NCBI GenBank assembly: GCA_013416485.1
Contig: JACCEO010000005.1
Coordinates: 1 to 64,000 of the forward strand
DNA from: Alcaligenaceae bacterium
GTDB lineage: Bacteria; Pseudomonadota; Gammaproteobacteria; Burkholderiales; Burkholderiaceae_B
Reading direction: 5' to 3'
DNA length: 64,000 nt
Shown: positions 57,306 through 64,000 of the stretch, piece by piece
How positions within the stretch are numbered: position 1 is the stretch's first letter
Layout of the letters: each line of letters starts with the position of its first letter
Notes under the pieces: generated by a model
What the model saw: the letters and a program-made list of their open reading frames with translations, nothing else
What the model was told of the DNA's origin: nothing
Databases searched by the model: none
Translations under genes and position numbers: made by a program

Positions 57306-59144
57306 CTACATGCGCCAAGATAGGTTTATAAACACGTTGGAACCGGGGGTGTTGTAGCCGTAGGTGTCGCTGTAGGACTTATCCAATATGTTGTTCCAGC
57401 GTACTTGTACGCCGACATTGTCGGTGAAGTCATACGCCGCCGTCAGGTTCAGCAGGCTGTGACCACCTAGTTTTCTGGACTCTGTGTTTTTAGCATCGTC
57501 GTAGCGTTTGCCTGTGAATTGGTATTCAGCACCCAAAGTCCAGTAGCCTACACTGTGATCTACACCTACGTTATATACCTGGCGAGCACGACGAGCCAGC
57601 TGATTACCGGTAGTGTCGTTACGTGGGTTCATAAAGTCAGCGCTGGCACGCAACGTGGTGTTGCCATATTCCTGACTGGCCGATAGCGTTACACCGCGTA
57701 TGGTGGCTTTATCTTCGTTATATGAACCGGCATAGTCATAGACGATAAGGTCTTTGATTTTGTTTTGGTAGATCGTAAGAGCCGCTAATGTCGTGTCGTT
57801 TTGGTATTTCAGACTGGCTTCAATATTACGTGATTGTTCGGCTTTAAGATTTGGGTTGGGTGTTCCCCAGCCTTTAGGGGTGTATAGGCTTTCAAAGCTT
57901 GGCGCCTTAAAACCTGTGCTACCTGCAATGCCAACCTGCCAATTGGGGGTTAAATCAAAATCCAGTGCTAGGCTGCCAGTTTTTTTATTTCCATAGCCCG
58001 ATATATTATCGTTACGTGCACTGGCTTGCAGGTGTGCAGGGCCAAAATTGCCGCTATAAATTAGACCGATAGCATTTGTGTTTCGTTTGTCTTCGGTAAA
58101 GGTATTAGTGCTTTTTAGCCTCTCTTCAATACGCTCCACTAGCGCTGTAACTTTATGGTTTTCGGACAGCTGTAGGTTGTTTTGCCATAGATATGAACGT
58201 TGTGTTGTTTGGCTCAAGCTGTCGCCATAGCTACCGCGATCGTCGTAGCTTTCTTTGCTAAAGCCGAACCGTACGACACTTTCCCAGGCGTTGGTAATTT
58301 CGTTGGTGCTGGTCAGGGTGTAGGCTTGCTGGCGTGAAATACCGTGAACCCTACTCATCGCAGGGCCGCTATCATAATCACCATCGATATAGCCGTTATA
58401 AGCTGTTAAGCCTATGTGTTGGCCTGGACGCCAGCGGTAACCCAATGAGCCAGATAACGCGTGTTGGCTGTAGCCGTCCGTATCTGGGTTATATAAGAAG
58501 CCCGCGTCTGGATTGGTTGCGTTAAAGCCGCCGCTCTCGGCCATGCTGCTAGACAAACTATAGTCCCAGCCATTGCTGGCGCCTGAAAAGCCAATGCTGG
58601 ATTTGAAGGTGTCATAGCTGCCTATGCCTATATTGCCCCAGGCGGCAAAAGGTCTATCTTCGCCCGTTTTTTTGGTGATGATGTTGATCACACCGCCGAT
58701 GGCATCCGACCCATACAAACTGCTGGCGGCGCCGCGCAGTATTTCTACACGTTCTACGGTGGCTGGGTCTATTGCTGCCCATTGTACCCCCCCGGAAACC
58801 GCACCGTTAACACGGATGCCATCTACCAGCACCAGAGTATGGTTAGAGTTGGCACCGCGTAAGAATACATTGGTCAGGGTTTGTGGTCCGCCCGAGTTGG
58901 TGAATCGGACCCCAGGTTGTTTGCTGATGACATCCACCAGACTGCTTTGGCCAGATCGCTCCAGCTCTTGAGAACTGATCACACTGACATCGCCAACAAC
59001 GTCTTTCAAGGGTTGTGGGGTACGGCTGGCCGTGACCACGACGCTGCCTAATTGTGATACTGGAGGGGTCGATTGCGCGGAAGCAGCAAAGGGAAGAAAA
59101 CAGGAAATAATGGCAAGCGAGTGCCGTTTTAAATGCTTTTGCAT
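57306..59144 (-). CDS. btuB: TonB-dependent vitamin B12 receptor BtuB
   Basis: An outer membrane barrel that imports cobalamin with energy from TonB. The 612 residues have a signal peptide (to about SAQ, residue 24), a TonB-box-like SVVVTASR, a plug domain with LRGANSNHTLVLVDGIRVNG and LRGAASSLYGSDAIGGVINI, and then the beta barrel ending at NVFINLSWRM. The ATG at 59144 is chosen because the open frame to 59279 runs into the riboswitch core. Expression is evidently controlled by that riboswitch. Confidence 0.93.
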   Translation of the reverse strand: MQKHLKRHSLAIISCFLPFAASAQSTPPVSQLGSVVVTASRTPQPLKDVVGDVSVISSQELERSGQSSLVDVISKQPGVRFTNSGGPQTLTNVFLRGANSNHTLVLVDGIRVNGAVSGGVQWAAIDPATVERVEILRGAASSLYGSDAIGGVINIITKKTGEDRPFAAWGNIGIGSYDTFKSSIGFSGASNGWDYSLSSSMAESGGFNATNPDAGFLYNPDTDGYSQHALSGSLGYRWRPGQHIGLTAYNGYIDGDYDSGPAMSRVHGISRQQAYTLTSTNEITNAWESVVRFGFSKESYDDRGSYGDSLSQTTQRSYLWQNNLQLSENHKVTALVERIEERLKSTNTFTEDKRNTNAIGLIYSGNFGPAHLQASARNDNISGYGNKKTGSLALDFDLTPNWQVGIAGSTGFKAPSFESLYTPKGWGTPNPNLKAEQSRNIEASLKYQNDTTLAALTIYQNKIKDLIVYDYAGSYNEDKATIRGVTLSASQEYGNTTLRASADFMNPRNDTTGNQLARRARQVYNVGVDHSVGYWTLGAEYQFTGKRYDDAKNTESRKLGGHSLLNLTAAYDFTDNVGVQVRWNNILDKSYSDTYGYNTPGSNVFINLSWRM

Positions 59145-59247
59145 GATGGGCCTGATAAACGTGCGTCCCCGCACATTGTTAACGTGACATCTTGTGGTGG
59201 CCCGCATAGTGGGGCAATTTTGTGAAGCACAGCAAGATGAATTAAAT

Positions 59248-59425
59248 GGCGTGAATACAGGCCGGTGTCGGGCTGGCATGCGATTGCATGCTTACCGTTG
59301 CGGGGGCAGCACAGTTTAGAGCGTCCTTAGGAGGCATCTTCTGTTTCCCGTTTAACTTCCACAGGGTCAGAACAGCGTCAGTGTTAGCTGGCTGCGGCTG
59401 GTGTGGAAAGCACCTTATTCGATGC
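59248..59425 (-). promoter_or_regulatory. cobalamin riboswitch
   Basis: Read on the reverse strand, the core elements occur in order: GGTGC (59414-59410), CGGGAAACAG (59350-59341), the B12 box GCTGCCCCCGCAACGG (59310-59295) and AGCCCGACACCGGCCTG (59274-59258). The leader then runs about 105 bases to btuB. It includes CATCTTG and CAAGATG, which could pair, and a hairpin GTGCGGGGACGCAC just before the ribosome-binding region, so control of translation start is plausible. Confidence 0.93.
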
Positions 59426-59532
59426 GGACTATATCATAAGTTTTTTGCGCAACTTCTGGCCGACTAGGAGGTTGTAAGGCTGAAAAGCGAGTTTGCTCTC
59501 TATAGGGGGGCCGTGTAGTAAACAGCGTATTG

Positions 59533-59567
59533 TTAAATTAAACTTAATAATCGTTAAGTTAATTTAA
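59533..59567. promoter_or_regulatory. AT-rich imperfect palindrome, candidate operator
   Basis: TTAAATTAAACTTAA and TTAAGTTAATTTAA are mirror images apart from one extra A, separated by TAATCG. The element ends one base before the -35 of the promoter of the aldehyde dehydrogenase operon. The regulator is not encoded in the window. Confidence 0.5.
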
Positions 59568-59568
59568 A

Positions 59569-59597
59569 TTGAGCTTTGGGCTTAGGTTACCTATTCT
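59569..59597 (+). promoter_or_regulatory. promoter of the aldehyde dehydrogenase operon
   Basis: TTGAGC (59569-59574) and TATTCT (59592-59597) are separated by 17 bases. Both hexamers match four of six consensus positions, which suits a regulated promoter. Confidence 0.55.
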
Positions 59598-59649
59598 AGA
59601 CATGAGGTTAGGGCAAGGCAGTTGAGGCTTTAAAACAAGAAAGGTATTT

Positions 59650-61083
59650 ATGTCTAAATTATTAATTGATGGTCAGTGGGTTGCACCTAAGTCCGGAGAG
59701 ATGATAGATGTTATCAACCCATGTACTGGCCTAGTATTTACCCAAATTGCCAGAGGTAGCAGCGTGGATGTCGATCTGGCAGTTCAGGCAGCACAAAAAG
59801 CCTTGGCAGGCACTTGGGGCGCCATGACAGCCACTGAGCGTGGGCGGATACTACAGCGTTTGGGGATGTTGCTGTTAGACCATGGCGAGGAATTTGCCCA
59901 GCTGGAAGCTCAGGATACTGGTAAGCCCATGAGCGTTGCGCGTAACGATGTAACGGCAGTGGCGCGCTACTTCGAGTTCTATGGCGGCGCTGCAGACAAA
60001 GTGCATGGCGAGACCATTCCCTACCTTGAAGGCTATAACGTAAATGTGGTGCGTATCCCGCACGGGGTAACCGGCCATATTATTCCCTGGAATTACCCTG
60101 CCCAGATGCTAGGGCGTACGTTGGCACCAGCCTTGGCAATGGGTAACGCTGCTGTGGTTAAACCAGCCGAAGACGCCTGTTTAACTACGCTGCGTTTGGG
60201 TGAGCTGGCCATAGAAGCCGGCTTGCCACCAGGAGCCTTGAATATCATCACCGGATATGGCGCAGAAGCCGGAGCCGCCTTGACCGCACACCCAGGCGTC
60301 AATTTCATTACCTTCACAGGCTCCACGTCCACTGGAACTATGGTCCAACGTGCTGCGGCGGAAAATAATGTTCCCTGCACCCTGGAGCTGGGTGGCAAAT
60401 CCCCACAAATTGTGTTTGATGATGCCAATTTAGATAAGGCTGTGCCCATCATCGTAAAAGCCATTGTGCAAAACGCTGGGCAAACGTGTTCGGCCGGTAG
60501 TCGCTTGCTGATACAAGAAAGCATTTATGACGAAGTGGTGGCCCGCGTTGCTGAACTCTTTAAAACCGTGGTGGTTGGCACCCCAGAAATGGACCGTGAC
60601 TGTGGTCCATTGATCAATGCTGCTCAGCATGAAAAAGTAAGCTCATGTGTGCAGCAGGCGTTGGACTCTGGTGTGCCATTAATCGCTTCGGGTAGTTTGG
60701 CTCCTGATCTGCCAGAAGGTGGTTATTTTGTTCCTCCGGCATTTTTTGGTCCTGTGCCACGCGAACACTTTCTAGCGAATCGCGAAGTGTTCGGCCCTGT
60801 TTTGTCGGCAATGCCGTTTACCGATGAGGCTGACGCCATTGCCTTAGCGAATGCAACGGATTATGGCTTGGTAGCCGGAGTATGGACTGAAAGCGGCAGC
60901 AGACTAATGCGTATGGCCAATGGCATACAAAGCGGTCAGGTATTTTTGAATTGTTTTGGCGCCGGTGGTGGCGTAGAACTGCCTTTTGGCGGTGTTAAGA
61001 AAAGCGGCTACGGACGCGAAAAAGGCATGTCGGCGCTCGAAGAAATGAGCACCACAAAAACCATTGTTCAACACTATCTTTAA
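59650..61083 (+). CDS. NAD(P)-dependent aldehyde dehydrogenase
   Basis: Oxidises an aldehyde to its acid. The 477 residues show a complete ALDH fold: IIPWNYPAQML (oxyanion Asn), VVKPAEDACLTTL, FTGSTSTGTMV, the general base in LELGGKSPQIVF and the nucleophile in NAGQTCSAGSR, with the C-terminal LPFGGVKKSGYGREKG. It belongs to the broad betaine/gamma-aminobutyraldehyde group, but the substrate is not evident. AGAAAGG precedes the ATG. It is the first gene of an operon with an SDR, a binding protein and a 2OG oxygenase. Confidence 0.92.
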   Translation: MSKLLIDGQWVAPKSGEMIDVINPCTGLVFTQIARGSSVDVDLAVQAAQKALAGTWGAMTATERGRILQRLGMLLLDHGEEFAQLEAQDTGKPMSVARNDVTAVARYFEFYGGAADKVHGETIPYLEGYNVNVVRIPHGVTGHIIPWNYPAQMLGRTLAPALAMGNAAVVKPAEDACLTTLRLGELAIEAGLPPGALNIITGYGAEAGAALTAHPGVNFITFTGSTSTGTMVQRAAAENNVPCTLELGGKSPQIVFDDANLDKAVPIIVKAIVQNAGQTCSAGSRLLIQESIYDEVVARVAELFKTVVVGTPEMDRDCGPLINAAQHEKVSSCVQQALDSGVPLIASGSLAPDLPEGGYFVPPAFFGPVPREHFLANREVFGPVLSAMPFTDEADAIALANATDYGLVAGVWTESGSRLMRMANGIQSGQVFLNCFGAGGGVELPFGGVKKSGYGREKGMSALEEMSTTKTIVQHYL

Positions 61084-61095
61084 GTGGAATATAAA

Positions 61096-61848
61096 ATGTT
61101 ACAGTTAGATCAGAAAGTAGCGATAGTTACCGGTGCGGCTAGTGGTTTTGGGGCAGGAATTGCCAAGGCTTATGTTCAAGCGGGTGCTAAAGTTGTACTC
61201 GTGGACTTAAACCTTCAGGCGGCCCAAGCGATGGCAGCCGAGCTTGGGCCCCAGGCCAGTGCAGTTGCCTGTGATGTCTCTAAACAATCCGATGTCCAGG
61301 CCGCAGTAGAGCACTGCGTTAATACGTTCGGTGCACCAGATATCGTGGTGAATAATGCAGGCACCACACATAAAAACCAATCCATGCTGGAAGTGGACGA
61401 AAAAACATTTGACCGCGTTTTTGCGGTTAACGTGAAGTCTATTTACCTGATGACCCAAGCTGTGGTGCCCTTGATGAAACAGCGCAAGTCTGGGGTAATC
61501 TTGAATATCGGTTCTGTTGGTGGGTTCCGCCCACGTCCTGGTTTAACTTGGTATAACAGCTCTAAAGGTGCCGTTAGCGTCATGACTAAGTCAATGGCGG
61601 TAGAACTAGCATCCGATGGCATACGAGTCAATCAGCTTTCGCCAGTCATGGCAGCCACCGCGTTATTGGGTGATTTCATGGGCGTACCTGATACTCCAGA
61701 AAACCGTGCGCGTTTTGTGGGTACTATACCCCTGGGTCGTATGTGTGATCCTACCGACGTAGCAAACGTGGCTGTGTTTTTGGCCACTGATGCATCTGGC
61801 TTCCTGACGGGCCTAGATGTACCCGTTGATGGCGGTAGGGCTATCTAA
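61096..61848 (+). CDS. short-chain dehydrogenase/reductase
   Basis: A classical SDR of 250 residues. The cofactor loop is VTGAASGFGAGIA, with an acidic residue after the second strand (LVDLN) that suggests NAD(H). NNAG is present in VVNNAGTTHKN, and the catalytic Ser, Tyr and Lys are in NIGSVGG and WYNSSKGA. The closing GFLTGLDVPVDGG is standard. The start at 61096 is preferred; GTG 61084 overlaps the spacing after the dehydrogenase. It likely oxidises a hydroxyl of the same substrate family. Confidence 0.9.
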   Translation: MLQLDQKVAIVTGAASGFGAGIAKAYVQAGAKVVLVDLNLQAAQAMAAELGPQASAVACDVSKQSDVQAAVEHCVNTFGAPDIVVNNAGTTHKNQSMLEVDEKTFDRVFAVNVKSIYLMTQAVVPLMKQRKSGVILNIGSVGGFRPRPGLTWYNSSKGAVSVMTKSMAVELASDGIRVNQLSPVMAATALLGDFMGVPDTPENRARFVGTIPLGRMCDPTDVANVAVFLATDASGFLTGLDVPVDGGRAI

Positions 61849-61926
61849 GTAGTTAGTAGTGCAAAATAATTTATAAAAAATCAGAGACAAAACTTATCAG
61901 GGGACACGTTCCCCAAAAGGAGTGAT
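61849..61926 (+). other. intercistronic region with hairpin before the binding-protein gene
   Basis: GGGGA and TCCCC pair around CACGT just before the AAGGAG of the binding-protein gene. It may partially stop the transcript or protect the downstream mRNA, a common arrangement where the binding protein is made in excess. No promoter was clear. Confidence 0.4.
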
Positions 61927-63135
61927 ATGAAAACAGTTAAGAAGATCTTGGCCGTTGCTGTTGCGAATGCGCTCTTTGTAGGGGCGCCAGCCCTTGCCCA
62001 AGTTAGCGACGACACCGTCAGGATAGGCGTTCTGGCAGATATGTCCGGACTCTATGCTGACATGGGTGGCGCAGGCATCGTAGAAGCCGTCAAAATGGCC
62101 GTCGAAGATGTCGGTGGCACCGTGAATGGTAAAAAAATTGAAGTGGTCTACAGTGATCACTTGGCCAAGGCCGAGCAAGCTTCGTCTAAATCCCGAGAGT
62201 GGTTTGACCGGGAAGGTGTGGATGTGATCATCAGTGGTCCTAGCTCTGGAACTAGCTTAGCTATTGCCAAAGTCGCTGCTGAAAAGAAGAAGCTGGTTAT
62301 GGTTACCGGTGGTGTAGCGGCACAGCTAACCAACGAGGAATGCTCGCCTTACACCGTGCACTATTTGTATGACACGATTGCCTTGGCCAGGGGAACTGGT
62401 GGGGCCATGACCAAGCAGGGGGGTAACTCCTGGTATTTCATTACAGTGGACTATGCCTTTGGCGCTTCGCTGGAAAAAGAAACTACGCAAATTGTCGAAG
62501 CCAATGGTGGGAAAGTCTTAGGTAGTGTGAAACACCCATTGGCGAATTTGGATTTTTCCTCGTTCATCATGCAAGCTCAGGCTTCGGGTGCGCAGGTCTT
62601 GGGTTTGGCTAACGGCGGTGGTGATACGATCAATGCCATTAAAGCCAGTAGCGAGTTTGGTGTTACCAAATCCATGAAAATTGCCGGTTTAATGTTGTTC
62701 TTGTCTGATGTCCATGCCTTGGGCCTGGATCTGACACAAGGCATTAACTTGACCGAGGCATGGTATTGGGATCAGAACGATCAATCACGAGCATGGGCTA
62801 AGCGTTTCAATGAAAAAATGAACAAAATGCCTACCAGTATGCAGGCAGCTAGTTATTCAAGTGCCTTGCAATACCTTAAGGCTGTTGAGGCGGTGGGAAC
62901 CGACGAGACTGAAAAAGTGATTGAGCAGTTGAAAAAAGCCAAGATTAATGATATGTATACACAAAGTGGCTATATACGGCAAGACGGACGCATGGTTCAT
63001 GACTTGAGCCTGATGGAAGTGAAATCCGCGGCTGACTCAAAATATCCTTGGGATTATTACAAGCTAGTACAAGTGATACCCGGCGAAGACGCCGTGGTAA
63101 CTAAGGAGGAATCGCAATGTAGTTATTGGAAGTAG
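61927..63135 (+). CDS. ABC transporter substrate-binding protein, Leu/Ile/Val type
   Basis: A periplasmic binding protein of the type 1 fold, 402 residues. The signal peptide ends at ALAQ (about residue 25). The first lobe opens with VRIGVLADMSGLYADMGG and includes VDVIISGPSSGTSLAIAKVA; the second has DYAFGASLEKE and LGLANGGGDTINAIKAS. This branch often binds aromatic acids, amides or other compounds rather than branched amino acids. No permease or ATPase is in view up to the edge of the window; they may lie further on. AAGGAG precedes the ATG. Confidence 0.9.
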   Translation: MKTVKKILAVAVANALFVGAPALAQVSDDTVRIGVLADMSGLYADMGGAGIVEAVKMAVEDVGGTVNGKKIEVVYSDHLAKAEQASSKSREWFDREGVDVIISGPSSGTSLAIAKVAAEKKKLVMVTGGVAAQLTNEECSPYTVHYLYDTIALARGTGGAMTKQGGNSWYFITVDYAFGASLEKETTQIVEANGGKVLGSVKHPLANLDFSSFIMQAQASGAQVLGLANGGGDTINAIKASSEFGVTKSMKIAGLMLFLSDVHALGLDLTQGINLTEAWYWDQNDQSRAWAKRFNEKMNKMPTSMQAASYSSALQYLKAVEAVGTDETEKVIEQLKKAKINDMYTQSGYIRQDGRMVHDLSLMEVKSAADSKYPWDYYKLVQVIPGEDAVVTKEESQCSYWK

Positions 63136-63228
63136 CGATAATAAAAAAACCGCACTAATAAAAATAATAACTAACGGTTTTGGCTGTAAATAAATTTATA
63201 GTGATTTTTTGAATTATGGAGACATAAC

Positions 63229-64000
63229 ATGACTAGTTCAACTTACGCACCCGTCAAATCGACCGTGCCAGTATCTGCAGCGGTGGCTGAAGCCATCAAA
63301 TTGGGAACAGATTTACCTCTTTTGGACGTAGGCCCTTACCTTGCTGGTGATGAAGGCGCACTTGAGCAGCTTGCTGTTGACGTCCGTGCCATTCAGGAAA
63401 ATCTGGGCTTTTTTGCCATTATCAATCACGGGATTCCACAATCCCTGATAGATGAGTCTTTCAAACAGACAGCCGCGCTGTTCGAAATTCCTATGGAAGA
63501 AAAGCTTAGGCACCGTGTGGGTTTCCACCACCAAGGTTATTTGCCACCTAAGTCATCCATACTGAAGTCAGATGCCATCCGGGATAAAATCGCAGAAAAC
63601 ACGAAGAAAGACACCAATGCTGCTTGGCTGTTCATGCGTAACCGCACGGAAGATGACCCCAAAGTTGTAGAGAATGTCAGGCACCGTGGTTTGAACCAAT
63701 GGCCCGACAGCCTACCAAAATTCCGCGAAACCTTGCATGCTTACCAATTAGCCATGGAAGAGCTGTCGCTGAAGCTGGTGCCTATCTATGCCCGTGCCCT
63801 AGAGCTACCTAAAGATTACTTCGATGGCATGTTTGACGCGCCTGAATACTATCAGCGCTGTGCGTATTACCACCCTGAAGAAAAAATGGAAGAAGGTCAG
63901 TTCTCATTGGCTCCTCACTCGGATGGTAGCTTCTTGACGCTGTTGCCCATGACTCCTGTACTGGGTCTGGAAGTCATGACACCGTCAAAAAACTGGTTGA
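63229..64000 (+). CDS. 2-oxoglutarate/Fe(II) oxygenase, isopenicillin N synthase-like (partial)
   Basis: The frame opens at ATG 63229 after GGAG and is still open at the window edge, 257 codons on. The N-terminal part has the DIOX-N pattern LPLLDVGPYL and LGFFAIINHGIP. APHSDGSFLTLL supplies the HxD pair of the iron site; the second His and the 2OG-binding Arg-x-Ser should lie beyond the end. The family includes many plant-type and bacterial hydroxylases and the ethylene-forming enzyme. Its place behind a dehydrogenase pair and a binding protein suggests the first oxidative step of a catabolic route. Confidence 0.88.
   Translation, partial: MTSSTYAPVKSTVPVSAAVAEAIKLGTDLPLLDVGPYLAGDEGALEQLAVDVRAIQENLGFFAIINHGIPQSLIDESFKQTAALFEIPMEEKLRHRVGFHHQGYLPPKSSILKSDAIRDKIAENTKKDTNAAWLFMRNRTEDDPKVVENVRHRGLNQWPDSLPKFRETLHAYQLAMEELSLKLVPIYARALELPKDYFDGMFDAPEYYQRCAYYHPEEKMEEGQFSLAPHSDGSFLTLLPMTPVLGLEVMTPSKNWL

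Noticed and set aside
59145-59279. Longer BtuB with 45 extra residues
   Set aside because: The extension runs through the riboswitch leader, has no signal peptide, and is rich in Cys, Arg and Thr unlike an export signal.
59504-59509. Runs of six G at 59504 and near 56101 as further phase-variation tracts
   Set aside because: They are too short to be convincing slipping sites, and the first lies outside coding sequence.
63136-63228. Terminator between the binding-protein gene and the oxygenase
   Set aside because: AAAACCG and CGGTTTT could pair, but the loop is about 25 bases and AT-rich, with no T-run after it.

Overview
The window is chromosomal DNA of a betaproteobacterium, most likely family Alcaligenaceae (relatives of Bordetella, Achromobacter and Pusillimonas). 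The reasons are a single reading frame joining MurE and MurF inside the division and cell-wall cluster, the Bordetella-like 5S rRNA, and the neighbourhoods lpxC-dciA-M23 peptidase-secA, ubiE-Tim44-like-ubiJ-ubiB and tolC-PIMT. The genus cannot be fixed from the sequence alone. Base composition looks close to balanced, which is low for Bordetella itself. I found no insertion sequence, prophage, integrase or CRISPR array; almost everything is densely packed core genome.

Layout. 1-245: the end of a ribosomal RNA operon (23S-5S spacer, 5S rRNA, terminator). 360-4956: a small membrane protein, a SWIB-domain protein, pyrC, uup, RNase P RNA and a GlcG/HbpS-like protein. 5256-22354: the dcw cluster, mraZ-rsmH-ftsL-ftsI-murE/F-mraY-murD-ftsW-murG-murC-ddl-ftsQ-ftsA-ftsZ, mostly coupled by 4-bp ATGA overlaps. 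It opens with a strong promoter carrying 10-bp-spaced MraZ boxes and closes with a terminator. 22442-27702: lpxC, dciA (reverse), an M23 peptidase and secA. 27758-31759 (reverse): mgtE, an acyl-CoA thioesterase, an M20 amidohydrolase and an inositol monophosphatase. 31806-36817: mnmC, a degenerate GH31-like protein and a metallophosphoesterase. 36878-37036: tRNA-Lys with its own promoter and terminator. 37214-39769: the metNIQ methionine importer. 39928-42558: ilvA and a DmlA/TtuC-type dehydrogenase. 42555-44739 (reverse): VOC protein, pxpB and pxpC, without pxpA. 44804-46804 (reverse): phoBR, with a run of ten cytosines inside phoR. 46947-52532: ubiE, Tim44-like protein, ubiJ, ubiB, a ferritin-like diiron protein and rfaE2. 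52529-59420 (reverse): tolC, PIMT, thiD, thiG, btuF and btuB, with a cobalamin riboswitch ahead of btuB. 59533-64000: a catabolic-looking operon of aldehyde dehydrogenase, SDR, Leu/Ile/Val-type binding protein and a 2OG-Fe(II) oxygenase that runs off the end.

How the genes fit together. The dcw block supplies nearly all cytoplasmic steps of peptidoglycan precursor synthesis together with the divisome core, apparently under MraZ autoregulation. Envelope genes follow it (LpxC for lipid A, SecA, a DipM/MepM-like peptidase), and RfaE2 makes the LPS heptose donor elsewhere in the window. PhoBR, MgtE, MetNIQ and BtuBF cover phosphate sensing and magnesium, methionine and cobalamin uptake.

The observations most worth a second look are the C10 tract in phoR (a possible phase-variable switch), the GH31 homologue that seems to lack both catalytic carboxylates, the symmetrical Pho-box-like element between phoB and ubiE, the three perfect inverted repeats upstream of the mra promoter, and the terminal catabolic operon with an AT-rich palindrome against its promoter.
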